Source: CAIWHR01 sp963779805
GTDB lineage: Bacteria; Pseudomonadota; Gammaproteobacteria; Burkholderiales; Casimicrobiaceae
Assembly: GCA_963779805.1 (NCBI GenBank)
Contig: CAVZZN010000007.1
Span: 62,001 to 126,000 of the forward strand
Length of the DNA: 64,000 nucleotides
Direction: 5' to 3'
Shown here: in pieces, positions 48,471-57,842 of the stretch
Numbering within the stretch: the stretch's first letter is position 1
Layout: the number at the start of each line of letters is the position of its first letter
Program-made: the position numbers and the translations under genes
The notes under the pieces: model-generated
What the model was told of the DNA's origin: nothing
Database searches by the model: none
Seen by the model: the letters and a program-made list of their open reading frames with translations, nothing else

Positions 48471-49886
48471 CTAGACGCGATGGCATCCGAACACCGTGTC
48501 GCCGGGGCGGCGCGTGATCCGCAGCCCGGCCGCGGTCCGTGCGTGCGGACCGAGCGCGGCCAGGATCGAGTTCACGGCGGCGGCCGCGTGTCCGAGAGCC
48601 ACGAGATCATCGGCCGACGCGCCGTCCTCGAGGACGGCGGCGATGATCGCGTCGAGCTCGTCATCCGCCGGAAGCGCTGCCTCACCCGAAGCGCACGGCC
48701 CCCGGGCAGCCTCGTCGAGCACGCGTTGCGGGATGACGCGTCCGATCGCGTTGCGGTACGCCGCCGTGGCGCGTACCAGCGTGCGACTCACGTCGCCGAG
48801 CAAGTCGAGGCGCGAGGCGTTCCCGGGGGATGCCGCTGCGGGTCCGAGCAGGATCGCCGAGCGGTTGCACGCGCGCAACCGCAGCGCGCGGCCCGACGCT
48901 CGTTCGTCGCGCGGCGGCGAGACATCGACACCCAGCGCAGCCGCCAGGCCGACCGCCCGCGCCCGGCTCGCGTCGTCCGCGACGGCCATCCCGAGCTTCA
49001 CGTGCGCAGGACCCAGAGCGTCGCGCGCCACGGCGAGCGCGAGCGCGCAATCGAGCGCATCGCCGCCCTCCACTACCGCGTCGGGCACACCGCTGCGCGC
49101 GGCGGCTTCGCGAACGCCAAGCACGAGTGCGTCGTACACATGCGCCTCGCGCTCGCGATGGAGGCTGCCACGCACGCGCACGGGCTCGCCCGACGCGAGC
49201 CGGGCCATCGCCAGCGTCGCATGCCACGCGGGGAGCTGCTGCACGACCGCGCCCGTGGCATCCGCGACGAAGGAAGCGCCATCGAACACGCTGCTCGCGT
49301 GCGCACCCACTGCATTGACCAGCCAGACCGGCAGTCCGCCGCGCAGCGCGCTCGCCGCGACCAGCCTCTGGCGCCTCTCGTGGACGTCCACGCGATACGG
49401 GGATGCCGCCAGCGCGACGAGCGCTCGAGCGCCGCTATCCCGGGCACGTACCGCCGCGTCCGCGAGTGCGTCGTCGGCGATGACAAAGGCGAAGCGCGCG
49501 TCGCCGATCTCGATCGTGCGCTCGCGCGCTGTCGTCGAGCCGGCGCGTGCGCCGCACGCTTCATCATGGACGAACGCATTCGCCTCGCCGTCGCGGATCA
49601 TGAGGACGGCATCGTGCAGCGCGCCGGAGGCGTGCCCGACCGCGCCGATGGCAACGGCCGGACCGCGCAACTGCGCTGCGAGCTCGGCGACCACGCGGTC
49701 GACAGCGGCGGCGAACGCCGGGTCCGATCGGCGCTCTGCCGATAGAGGCCCTGTCAGCGCAAGCGCCGGGGTCACGACCAGGTCCGCGCCTGCGCGGGCG
49801 GCCTCGGCAACCGCATGCACGATGGATCGCGCGTTGCGCTGGAGATCGCCGGCAACGGGATTGAGCTGCGCGAGCGCGATCTCCAT
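48471..49886 (-). CDS. Degenerate NAD+ synthetase (NadE) homologue, probable pseudoenzyme
   Basis: A 471-residue protein with the full domain order of glutamine-dependent NAD+ synthetase: a nitrilase-type domain (MEIALAQLNPVAGDLQRNAR) and a synthetase-type domain (VYDALVLGVREAAARSG, ALALAVARDALGPAHV), with a NadE-like C-terminus (VIPQRVLDEAA, GLRITRRPGDTVF). The key residues are gone. The triad Glu (PELALTGY) is Ala41; the triad Cys (ICED) is Ala137 in VIADDA; no lysine occurs in the nitrilase domain. The P-loop SGGxDS reads GDALDC at residues 275-280, and TTGNKSE is not recognisable. It is shorter than NadE (~540). The frame is unbroken. It lies directly upstream of glnB. A folded, non-catalytic role is inferred. 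Confidence 0.8.
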   Translation of the reverse strand: MEIALAQLNPVAGDLQRNARSIVHAVAEAARAGADLVVTPALALTGPLSAERRSDPAFAAAVDRVVAELAAQLRGPAVAIGAVGHASGALHDAVLMIRDGEANAFVHDEACGARAGSTTARERTIEIGDARFAFVIADDALADAAVRARDSGARALVALAASPYRVDVHERRQRLVAASALRGGLPVWLVNAVGAHASSVFDGASFVADATGAVVQQLPAWHATLAMARLASGEPVRVRGSLHREREAHVYDALVLGVREAAARSGVPDAVVEGGDALDCALALAVARDALGPAHVKLGMAVADDASRARAVGLAAALGVDVSPPRDERASGRALRLRACNRSAILLGPAAASPGNASRLDLLGDVSRTLVRATAAYRNAIGRVIPQRVLDEAARGPCASGEAALPADDELDAIIAAVLEDGASADDLVALGHAAAAVNSILAALGPHARTAAGLRITRRPGDTVFGCHRV

Positions 49887-49923
49887 CCGAAAATGGTAGC
49901 ACGCGCACGAAGCGGATCTCCTC

Positions 49924-51178
49924 GTGCGGGGGCGCCGCGTGCGCCACGTAGAATTCGGCTGTTCGACTTCACCCGAGTTGCCCTTGGCCAGATTTCCAGT
50001 TGCCGCGCCGCTCGTGCGCGACGATGTCGTGCTTGGCGCGATTCCTCCCGCGAGCTGGAATGCCTTGGCGCCCGGGCAGCCGCTGCTCTCGCACGCGTTC
50101 CTGTCCGCGCTGGAAACGACCGGCTGCGCGACGCCGGAAACCGGCTGGACGCCTCGACTGCTGACCGCATGGCAGGGCGGCGCGCTCGCAGGCGCCATGC
50201 CGCTGTACGCGAAAACGCATTCGTATGGGGAATACGTGTTCGACTGGAGCTGGGCGGATGCGTACCGCCGGCACGGCCGCCGCTACTACCCCAAGCTCGT
50301 GTGCGCGATCCCGTTCACGCCCGCACCCGGCGCGCGCATCCTCGCACCGGAGCCGGCAGTCCGGGCCTCGTTGCTCGCGCACGCGCTCGATCTCGTGCTC
50401 GGGAACGGCGCGCGCGTACCCGTCGCTCCACGTGCTGTTCGCAACGCAAGCGGAAGCGCACGAGTGCGCCGGCCGCGGCATGCTGCTGCGAAGCGGCGTC
50501 CAGTTCCACTGGGAGAACCCTGGCTATGCACGCTTCGACGACTTCCTCGCCGCGTTCAATCACGACAAGCGCAAGAAGGTGAAGCAGGACCGACGCAAGC
50601 TCGTCGCCGCCGGGGTGACATTCACGCGCACGACCGGCGCCGGCATCACGGCTGCCGACTGGGACTTCTTCTATCGCTGCTATCGCAACACGTATGCCGC
50701 CCACGGGTCCACACCCTATCTGTCGCGCGAATTCTTCCACGCGATCGGCGCAGCCATGCCGGAGCACCTGCTGCTGGTGCAAGGCTGGCGCGAGGGCAGG
50801 CGGGTGTGCGCGGCGCTCGACGTATTCGATGCCGAGACGATGTGGGGACGGTACTGGGGTGCCGCCGAGTACCTTCCCGGGTTGCACTTCGAGGCCTGCT
50901 ACTACCAGGCGATCGAGTTCTGCATCGAGCGCAGGCTGGCCCGGTTCGAAGGCGGCGCACAGGGCGTGCACAAGCTCGCGCGCGGCCTGCTGCCGGTGAC
51001 CACCTGGTCGGCGCACGCGATCGGCGATCCCGATTTCCGGCGTGCGATCGCCGACTTCTGCGCCCGCGAGCGCCTTCAGGTCGCGCGCAGCGTGGAGGAG
51101 CTGGAGACATCGAGTCCCTTCCGGAGTGCGGATGCGACAGAGGGCGAGAGCCAGCCTTCGGGCCTGGATCTGCCCTAG
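49924..51178 (+). CDS. FemAB/GNAT-like acyltransferase family protein (DUF482, frame break)
   Basis: Member of the family often labelled peptidogalycan biosynthesis protein, with a GNAT-like acyltransferase fold; reaction unknown. N-terminal part: PGQPLLSHAFLSALETTGCA, YGEYVFDWSWADAYRRHGRR, YYPKLVCAIPFTPAPGARIL. One extra C near 50,430 shifts the frame. It continues LHVLFATQAEAHECAGRGML, VQFHWENPGYARFDDFLAAF, NHDKRKKVKQDRRKLVAAGV and GLHFEACYYQAIEFCIERRL, ending about residue 418. No ATG is in frame near the start; GTG at 49924 or 49939 or TTG near 49979 are the options. It is divergent from the NadE-like gene. Confidence 0.8.
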
Positions 51179-51261
51179 CGCAGCGACGCGCGGCCACGTC
51201 GAAGCGACGAGGTGCGATGCTAGACTGCAGCGACACGACACCGATCCGGATTCATTGCGCG

Positions 51262-52059
51262 ATGAACGAACCCGTCCTGCTTGCGCGCGAAGGCGCATTG
51301 GCCGTGCTGACGCTCAACCGGCCCGACGCGCTCAACGCGCTCGACGATGCCATGAGCGCGGCGCTCGTGCAGCATGTATCCGCGCTCGCCGACGATCCGA
51401 GCGTGCGTTGCGTCGTGGTTCGCGGGGCCGGACGTCACTTCATGGCGGGCGGCGATCTGCGCACCTTCGCGCAGATGACCTCGCAAGCCCCCGCCGCACG
51501 GCAGGCTTGGTTCACGCGCATGGTGCATGACGTGCATGCGGCCATCGAGCATCTGCGTCGGATGCCGGCCATCGTCATCGGCAGCGTGCACGGCGCGGTT
51601 GCCGGCTTCGGGCTGTCGCTGCTCGGCGCATGCGACCTCGCAGTCGCGGCGAACGACGCCTACTTTGCGTCGGCCTACCGCAACATCGGGCTCACGCCCG
51701 ACGGCGGCGGCTCCTGGACGTTGCCGCGCCTTGTGGGCAGCAAGAAGGCTGCGGAGATCCTGCTCCTCGGCGAGCGTTTCGGTGCCGACGAGGCGCTGCG
51801 CCTCGGCCTCGTGAATCGCGTGGTCCCGCTCGCCAGCCTTGAAGAGGCGACGCGCACGATGGCAAACGCCATTCTCGCCGGCCCCGCGCTCGCGCTCGCC
51901 AATGCCAAGCGACTGTTGCACGAGTCGGCGGCGAACACGCTGGCCGAACAGCTGCACGCGGAAGCGGTCTCGTTCGGCCAGTGCACCGCGACGGGCGACT
52001 TCGTCGAAGGCATCACCGCATTCCTGGACAAGCGCGCGCCCAGCTTCGTCCGCGAGTGA
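51262..52059 (+). CDS. Enoyl-CoA hydratase/isomerase family protein
   Basis: A 265-residue crotonase-fold enzyme, probably in fatty-acid or aromatic acyl-CoA breakdown. Seen: LAVLTLNRPDALNALDDAMS, the oxyanion-hole region GRHFMAGGDLRTFAQM and VHGAVAGFGLSLLGACDLAV. The active-site region reads NIGLTPDGGGSWTLPRLVGS; the residue after GLTP is Asp where many hydratases have Glu, so the exact reaction (hydratase versus isomerase) is open. It starts at the ATG in GCGATGAACG. The frame is intact. Confidence 0.9.
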   Translation: MNEPVLLAREGALAVLTLNRPDALNALDDAMSAALVQHVSALADDPSVRCVVVRGAGRHFMAGGDLRTFAQMTSQAPAARQAWFTRMVHDVHAAIEHLRRMPAIVIGSVHGAVAGFGLSLLGACDLAVAANDAYFASAYRNIGLTPDGGGSWTLPRLVGSKKAAEILLLGERFGADEALRLGLVNRVVPLASLEEATRTMANAILAGPALALANAKRLLHESAANTLAEQLHAEAVSFGQCTATGDFVEGITAFLDKRAPSFVRE

Positions 52060-52148
52060 GCAAGGCGGCCGCGCCGGGTCCCGGTGTTGGCCCGAGTCCA
52101 CGCCGGGCCGCACATCGAAGCCGCAATTCGAAAGCGAACCGCGGGAAA

Positions 52149-52167
52149 GGGAGCCGCGCGGGCTCCC
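52149..52167. terminator. Possible terminator between rluB and enoyl-CoA hydratase genes
   Basis: A 7-bp perfect stem (GGGAGCC / GGCTCCC) with a 5-base loop lies in the gap between the converging genes. On the minus strand (rluB side) it is followed by CTTT-like bases only, so strength is uncertain. Confidence 0.4.
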
Positions 52168-52188
52168 CTTCGTTACGAACGACCGCGC

Positions 52189-53571
52189 TCAGCGGTTGCC
52201 GTCCTCGTCGGCCGTAATCGGCGCCTCGCTGCGCGGCGCCACATTGCCGAAGTTGTCGTCGTCGCGCGGTGCGGAAGGGTTCCGATTGCCACGCGGGCGG
52301 TTGCGCTTGCCCTGCCCGGCCCCTTTCGGCTTCGGACCCGTGGTGCCGGGGAGCCCCTCGGGAATCGCGCCCGGAATCGTCAGCGTGGTCATGACGTAGG
52401 GTGATCCTGGCGCCCCGCCGGGCTGTCCCGGCGCGCCGCGGCGCCCGCCTGCTCCGCCGCCCGGGCGTGGACCGCCGAAGCGAGGTTGCTGGCCCGCGCC
52501 TTGCCCCTGAGGGTGCCCCTTGCCGGGTCCGCGTTTCTTGCCGAAGGGTTTGCCACCGGTTTGGCCGCCGGGTGGGCCGCCACCTTGCGGACGCGCACCC
52601 TGGCCCACGCCTTGGCGGGGCTGCCCTGCCGCGCCCTGCGCGTGACCGCCTCGTCCCGGGCCACGTGGCCGCTGGCCGTCGCGGCCGCGCTGCCCCGGAC
52701 GCCCGGGCTGGTCGCCTGCCTTGACCGGCTGCGGGCGAGCTGCGCCGGTCTTCATGCCGGCGCTCGCGAGCACTGCAGTCACCTCGTCCGCCGTGAGCTC
52801 GAGCGTCTGGCCGCGCTTGACGCGCGAGGGCATCGCGACGGCCCCGAAGCGTGTGCGGATGAGCCGGCTCACTGTCAATCCGAGCGCCTCGAACAGGCGT
52901 CGAACTTCGTGATTGCGGCCTTCCTTCAGCACCACGTGGTACCAGTGGTTCGCGCCTTCGCCGCCGCCGTCCTCGAGCTTCTCGACTTTCGCCGGACCAT
53001 CCTCGAGCTCGATGCCCTGGAGCAGCGCCTCGCTCTGCTCGGGCTCGAGCGTTCCCATGAGGCGCACGGCGTATTCCCGCTCGACCTCATAGCGCGGATG
53101 CATCATGCGGTTCGCGAGGTCGCCGGAATTCGTGAACAGCAGGAGGCCCTCAGTGTTGAAATCGAGGCGTCCGATGGCGATCCACTTGCCGTTGGCGATG
53201 CCCGGCAGCTTGTCGAAGACCGTGGGCCGCCCTTCCGGATCGTCGCGCGTCACGATCTCGCCAGCGGGCTTGTGGTACATCAGGATGCGGGCACGCGGTT
53301 CCGCGAATCGGACCTTGACCAGCTCGCCGTTGATGCGCACTTCGTCGCCCGGTCCAACCTTCTGGCCCACGTCGGCGGGCTCGCGATTGACGGTAATGCG
53401 ACCCGCGAGGATCAGCTCTTCCATGGCTCGGCGCGAGCCGAAGCCACACGAGGCCAGCACCTTGTGCAGGCGCTGCGGCTCGGTGAAGACCTCGTCAGTT
53501 GACGACTTGTGGCGTACCGGTCCCAAGCCCTCCGCTATGTGCTGCAGCGCCAGGCTCGGTTGCGGGGTCAT
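52189..53571 (-). CDS. rluB: 23S rRNA pseudouridine synthase B (RluB) with long Gly/Arg/Gln-rich tail
   Basis: Makes pseudouridine 2605 (E. coli numbering) in 23S rRNA. An S4 domain begins PQRLHKVLASCGFGSRRAME; the catalytic domain has the active Asp in IGRLDFNTEGLLLFTNSGDL and NHEVRRLFEALGLTVSRLIR. From about residue 265 the remaining ~195 residues are low-complexity Gly, Arg, Gln, Pro and Lys, a probable RNA-binding disordered tail. The start is the ATG at 53571 (MTPQPSLALQHIAEGLG); no start codon lies between it and the S4 domain, so it overlaps the scpB end by 77 bp. Confidence 0.92.
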   Translation of the reverse strand: MTPQPSLALQHIAEGLGPVRHKSSTDEVFTEPQRLHKVLASCGFGSRRAMEELILAGRITVNREPADVGQKVGPGDEVRINGELVKVRFAEPRARILMYHKPAGEIVTRDDPEGRPTVFDKLPGIANGKWIAIGRLDFNTEGLLLFTNSGDLANRMMHPRYEVEREYAVRLMGTLEPEQSEALLQGIELEDGPAKVEKLEDGGGEGANHWYHVVLKEGRNHEVRRLFEALGLTVSRLIRTRFGAVAMPSRVKRGQTLELTADEVTAVLASAGMKTGAARPQPVKAGDQPGRPGQRGRDGQRPRGPGRGGHAQGAAGQPRQGVGQGARPQGGGPPGGQTGGKPFGKKRGPGKGHPQGQGAGQQPRFGGPRPGGGAGGRRGAPGQPGGAPGSPYVMTTLTIPGAIPEGLPGTTGPKPKGAGQGKRNRPRGNRNPSAPRDDDNFGNVAPRSEAPITADEDGNR

Positions 53572-54382
53572 CGGGCCCGTCGGGGGGCGGTGCCAGGATC
53601 GGGCTCGCGAGCGCGAGCCGCGCTTCGGCGGCTTTGGTGGGTGCATCGGGCATCTCCAGCAGGTGGGAAGCGTCGAGCTCAGCGAGCGGAGGTAGCTCGG
53701 ATAACGAGCGCAGGCCGAGATCGTCGAGAAAGGTCTTGGTCGTCGCGAGCAGCGCCGGACGTCCCGGCGTTTCCCGGTGGCCGACGACTTCGACCCATTG
53801 GCGGTCCTCCAGCGTCTTGATGACGTTGGTCGACACGGCGACGCCGCGGATGGCTTCGATGTCGCCGCGGGTCACGGGTTGCTGATACGCGATGATGGCG
53901 AGCGTTTCCATCACCGCACGCGAATAACGGGGCGGCTTCTCGGGCGCGAGCCGGTCGAGGTAGCGCTGCACCGCAGCCTTGCCTTGGAAGCGCCAGCCGG
54001 ACGCAATCTGCACGAGCTCCACGCTGCGCCCGCTCCAGTCGCCGCGCAGATCCTCGAGCAACCGGCGCACCAGGTCGCTTTCGAGCGGAGGCTCGAACAG
54101 GCGCGCGAGCTGCGCGGCCGCTACGGGCTCGCCCGCGACGAGCAATGCCGCCTCCAGCACGGCCTTGACCTCGGCGAGGTCGTGTTCCGGCTGGGGTGCC
54201 GTTGCCGATTCGGCCGGCGCATTCTCCGCCCCCGGCGCAGCGCTGTCAGCCTCCGAAGGTGAAGCTTCGGCTTCGGGCGGGGGTTGGGCTGCCGCGTCGG
54301 ACGCGAGTTCCGCTCCGGTCGCGCGAGCCGCCTCGAGTTCCGCGTCCGGCGCCGCGGCCGTCAGCAATTCAGCATTTGTCAT
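53495..54382 (-). CDS. scpB: Segregation and condensation protein B
   Basis: Kleisin-associated partner of SMC and ScpA in chromosome compaction. The conserved part begins at about residue 70 with LAEVKAVLEAALLVAGEPVA and includes RYLDRLAPEKPPRYSRAVME, TLAIIAYQQPVTRGDIEAIR and RQWVEVVGHRETPGRPALLA. The first ~65 residues are an Ala/Glu/Pro-rich disordered extension. The total of 295 residues is longer than the usual ~200-240. It overlaps scpA (ATGA) and rluB. Confidence 0.94.
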   Translation of the reverse strand: MTNAELLTAAAPDAELEAARATGAELASDAAAQPPPEAEASPSEADSAAPGAENAPAESATAPQPEHDLAEVKAVLEAALLVAGEPVAAAQLARLFEPPLESDLVRRLLEDLRGDWSGRSVELVQIASGWRFQGKAAVQRYLDRLAPEKPPRYSRAVMETLAIIAYQQPVTRGDIEAIRGVAVSTNVIKTLEDRQWVEVVGHRETPGRPALLATTKTFLDDLGLRSLSELPPLAELDASHLLEMPDAPTKAAEARLALASPILAPPPDGPDDPATEPGAAAHSGGLGTGTPQVVN

Positions 54383-55228
54383 TCGATCTCGGGTGCGAGC
54401 GCAAACGCCTGCTCGCCCTGAAGTTGCACATAGATCGGCGCATAGGGCTCGGCCTGCGCGATCTCGATGAGCCGCTCGCGCGCGAGCTCGAGCATGGCCA
54501 TGAACGTCACCACGAGGTGCGGGACGTCGGCATGCTCGTCGAACAGCGACGTGAACTCGGCGAAGCGGCCCGGCTCCAGCAGCTTCAACAGCCGGCTCAT
54601 GGCCGCGCGAACGGATAGCTGCTCGCGCGTGACGAGATGATGCCGGTTCACCTTCGCTCTGGCAACCAGCGTCCTCCACGCCGCGCGAAGATCCTCCGGC
54701 GACACGTTGGGCAGCCGCGCCGCCGCGACGTGCTCGAACCACACCCGCGCCGGCATGAAGTCGCGTTCGGCGAGGGGCAGCTCGTCGAGCTTGCGGGCCG
54801 CGAGCTTCATGCGTTCGTACTCGAGCAAGCGGCGGACGAGCTCGGCGCGCGGATCTTCCGGCTCCTCGCCGGCGACCGCGGGCGGCTTGGGCAGCAGCAA
54901 CCGCGACTTGATCTCGATCAGCACGGCCGCCATGAGCAGGTACTCCGCAGCGAGCTCGAGCTGCGTGCGCCGCATCATCTCGACATAGCCCAGGTACTGT
55001 CGCGTGAGCTCGCGCATCGGAATGTCGAGCACGTTGATGTTCTGGCGCCGGATGAGATAGAGCAGCAGGTCGAGCGGCCCCTCGAACGTGTCGAGGAATA
55101 TCTCCAGCGCCTCGGGCGGGATGTACAGATCCTGCGGCAGCTCGAGCAGCGGCTCGCCATAGATCCGCGCGAGCGGCTTGCTCGCTTCGGCTTCGCGTTT
55201 CGACCGGGGCCAGCGCGAGCTCGGTCAC
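54379..55228 (-). CDS. scpA: Segregation and condensation protein A (frame break near start)
   Basis: Kleisin subunit that bridges SMC heads. Main frame: RIYGEPLLELPQDLYIPPEA, LEIFLDTFEGPLDLLLYLIR, RQNINVLDIPMRELTRQYLG, EYLLMAAVLIEIKSRLLLPK and a C-terminal winged-helix. Going upstream, the frame hits a TGA without a start, but the GTG overlapping the trpS stop (GTGA) opens VTELALAPVE in another frame; one extra base near 55,200 joins them. Joined length is about 282 residues. It is translationally coupled to trpS upstream and scpB downstream. Confidence 0.9.
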
Positions 55229-56427
55229 GTGTAGTCGAGCCCCATCGCGTCGCGCACGTCGCGCATCGTTTCCTCGGCCAGCTTGCGGGCGCGCTCGCAA
55301 CCGTCGGCCACGATGTTGCGCACCAGCGCGGGATCGTCGAGGTAGCGTTGCGCGCGCTCGAGGATCGGCCGCTGCTCCTTGATGACGGCGTCGATCACCG
55401 GCTGCTTGCAGTCGAGGCAACCGATGCCCGCGGTCGTGCAGCCCTTGATCACCCAGTCGCGCGTGGGCTCGTCCGAGTACACCTCGTGCAGACCGTAGAC
55501 CGGGCACTTGAACGGATCGCCGGGGTCGGAGCGACGCACGCGCGCCGGATCGGTCTGCATCGTCCGAATCTTGCGCGTGACCTCCGCCGGCTCCTCGCGC
55601 ATGAAGATGGCGTTGCCGTACGACTTGGACATCTTCTGCCCGTCGAGGCCCGGCACGCGCGGCGTGGCTGTGAGCAACGGCTGCGGCTCCGGAAGGATCA
55701 CGCGCCGCGAGCCTTCGAGATACCCGAACAGGCGCTCGCGATCACCGAGCGCCAGGTTCTGCGTCTGGTCGAGGAGATCTCGCGCGGCCTCCAGCGCCTC
55801 GGCGTCGCCCTTCTCCTGGAACGCGGTGCGTAGCTCGTTGTAGCGCCGCGCCTTCTTGGCGCCAAGCTTCTTGATCGCCGCCTGCGCTTTCTCCTCGAAT
55901 CCGAGCTCGCGGCCGTACATGTGGTTGAAGCGGCGCGCGAGCTCGCGCGTGACCTCGATGTGCGAGACCTGATCCTCGCCCACAGGCACCATGTTGGCGC
56001 GATAGATCAGGATGTCGGCCGACATCATCACCGGGTACCCCAGGAAGCCGAAGTTCGAGAGGTCACGATCGGCGAGCTTCTGCTGCTGGTCCTTGTACGT
56101 GGGCACCCGCTCGAGCCAGCCCACGGGCGTGATCATGCCGAGCAACAGTGTGAGCTCGGCGTGCTCGGGCACTTGCGACTGGATGAACATCGTCGCGCGG
56201 CTCGGGTTCACTCCGGCCGCGAGCCAGTCGATGAACATCTCCCACACGCTTTCCGCGATGGTCTCCGAGCTGTCGAAGTGCGTGGTCAGCGCGTGCCAAT
56301 CCGCCGCGAAATACAGGCACTCGTACTCCTCCTGCAGCCGCACCCAGTTCTTGAGCGCGCCATGGTAATGGCCGATGTGCATCCGTCCGGTGGGACGCAT
56401 GCCCGAGAGAACGCGATCTTGGAACAT
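55225..56427 (-). CDS. trpS: Tryptophan-tRNA ligase
   Basis: Charges tRNA-Trp. The 400-residue class I synthetase shows the HIGH-type motif in RVLSGMRPTGRMHIGHYHGA and the KMSKS motif in PGLDGQKMSKSYGNAIFMRE. The start MFQDRVLSGMRPTG is chosen because the longer frame adds Arg/Ser-rich residues with no family match. It is in the series site-2 protease-trpS-scpA-scpB-rluB. Frame intact. Confidence 0.97.
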   Translation of the reverse strand: MFQDRVLSGMRPTGRMHIGHYHGALKNWVRLQEEYECLYFAADWHALTTHFDSSETIAESVWEMFIDWLAAGVNPSRATMFIQSQVPEHAELTLLLGMITPVGWLERVPTYKDQQQKLADRDLSNFGFLGYPVMMSADILIYRANMVPVGEDQVSHIEVTRELARRFNHMYGRELGFEEKAQAAIKKLGAKKARRYNELRTAFQEKGDAEALEAARDLLDQTQNLALGDRERLFGYLEGSRRVILPEPQPLLTATPRVPGLDGQKMSKSYGNAIFMREEPAEVTRKIRTMQTDPARVRRSDPGDPFKCPVYGLHEVYSDEPTRDWVIKGCTTAGIGCLDCKQPVIDAVIKEQRPILERAQRYLDDPALVRNIVADGCERARKLAEETMRDVRDAMGLDYT

Positions 56428-56449
56428 GGGGTGGTGGGCGTTGCGCCGT

Positions 56450-57109
56450 CTAGAGGCCGAGGATGGAGACGACGAGTTGCGAGACGAGGTCGACAAGCGG
56501 CGACATGAGCCGCCCCAGCATTCCGGTCGCAAGCAGCAGCAGGATCACGACGAAGCCGTAGCGCTCGGTCTGCGCATAGCGCGCGGCAACGCGCTGCGGC
56601 AGCAGGCTCACGGCGATGCGACCTCCGTCCAGCGGAAGAATGGGCAACAGGTTCAGCACCATCAGCATGACATTGATGTTGAGGCCCATTAAGCTCATGG
56701 CTGCCAGGGCCTCGCTTTGCACCGGGCCTTCACCCCCGGCAGCACGCAACAAAATCCCCCAGGCGAGCGCCATCGCAAAGTTCGTGGCCGGACCCGCCGC
56801 CGCGACCCACAGCATGTCGCGCTTGGGATTGCGCAGGTTCGCGAAATTCACCGGAACCGGCTTTGCCCACCCGAAAATGAAACCTCCGCCCGGTACGAGC
56901 TTCGACGCGAGGAACAGCGCAAGCGGTACCACAACCGTGCCGACCGGGTCGATGTGCCGCAGCGGATTGAGCGTTACCCGGCCCAGCATCCACGCGGTCT
57001 GGTCCCCGAACTGCCGGGCAACGTAGCCGTGCGCTGCCTCGTGCAGGGTGATGGCAAGGACCACCGGCACCGCATACAGCGCGATGGTCGCGAGCAGGGA
57101 AAAATCCAT
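56450..57109 (-). CDS. Site-2 protease family (M50) membrane metalloprotease
   Basis: A 219-residue intramembrane zinc protease homologue with five or six hydrophobic segments. The zinc motif HEAAH is in VVLAITLHEAAHGYVARQFG and the third ligand region in LNLLPILPLDGGRIAVSLLP. It resembles the YwhC/Rip-type minimal members; substrate unknown. It sits 22 bp upstream of trpS, as in many betaproteobacteria. Confidence 0.92.
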   Translation of the reverse strand: MDFSLLATIALYAVPVVLAITLHEAAHGYVARQFGDQTAWMLGRVTLNPLRHIDPVGTVVVPLALFLASKLVPGGGFIFGWAKPVPVNFANLRNPKRDMLWVAAAGPATNFAMALAWGILLRAAGGEGPVQSEALAAMSLMGLNINVMLMVLNLLPILPLDGGRIAVSLLPQRVAARYAQTERYGFVVILLLLATGMLGRLMSPLVDLVSQLVVSILGL

Positions 57110-57147
57110 CGAGTCGGGTTATTTTACCCGAGTTCGGCGCAGTTCCC

Positions 57148-57799
57148 TCACGGCGCGGAGCCCGCCGACGGGAGGTCCAGCCCCAGCCGGCGCGGATCGC
57201 CCCGACCTGCCCGCACGAGCGCCGGCGGATCGGCGGCGAGGTCCACCACCGTCGTCGGCTCGAGGTGGCACGCTCCGGCGTCGATGATGAGGTCCAGCAC
57301 CTTCCCGAGCGATTCGCGGATCGAGCTCCGGATCGTTCAACGGCTCGTCATGGTCCGGCAGGATGAGCGTCGAGGACAGGATCGGCTCGCCTAGCTCGGC
57401 GAGGAGCTCGCGCACGACCGCGTGATCGGGCACGCGCACCCCGACGGTGCTGCGCTTCGGGTGTTGCAGGCGCCGTGGCACCTCGCGGGTCGCCGGCAGG
57501 ATGAACGTGTAGCTGCCCGGCGTGGCGTGCTTCAGGATCCGGAACTGCCACGTGTCGATCTGGGCGTAGTGACCGATCTCGGCGAGGTCGCGGCACACGA
57601 GCGTAAGGTGATGCTGCTCGCCGACGCCCCGGATCTGCCGGATTCGCCGCGCCGCGGCGAGGTCGCCCAGCTGGCAGCCCAGCGCGTAGCTCGAGTCGGT
57701 CGGATACGCCATGACACCGCCCGCACGCAGGATCGCAGCCGCCTGCCGGATCAGACGCGGCTGCGGATTGACGGGGTGAACGGTGAAGTACTGCGCCAT
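57148..57799 (-). CDS. L-threonylcarbamoyladenylate synthase-type (YciO/TsaC/Sua5) protein (frame break)
   Basis: YrdC-fold protein. TsaC members make threonylcarbamoyl-AMP for tRNA t6A; the YciO branch, which this resembles in length and neighbours, has weaker activity. Seen: MAQYFTVHPVNPQPRLIRQA, GGVMAYPTDSSYALGCQLGD, HHLTLVCRDLAEIGHYAQID, GSYTFILPATREVPRRLQHP and GVRVPDHAVV. One frame change near 57,325 restores VLDLIIDAGACHLEPTTVVD and a TGA at 57148. The joined length is about 216 residues. The cell's main t6A enzyme may lie elsewhere. Confidence 0.88.
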
Positions 57800-57805
57800 G
57801 CGAAA

Positions 57806-57811
57806 TATAAT
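57806..57811 (+). promoter_or_regulatory. TATAAT -10 element upstream of the CysB-type gene
   Basis: A consensus -10 hexamer 32 bp before the GTG start, with a weak -35 candidate (GTGAAG) 17 bp upstream inside the divergent gene. A second A/T-rich stretch (GTTATAAC) lies next to the start and could be an operator. Confidence 0.45.
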
Positions 57812-57842
57812 CGGCCGGATTACAAACCCGCGGTTATAACAC

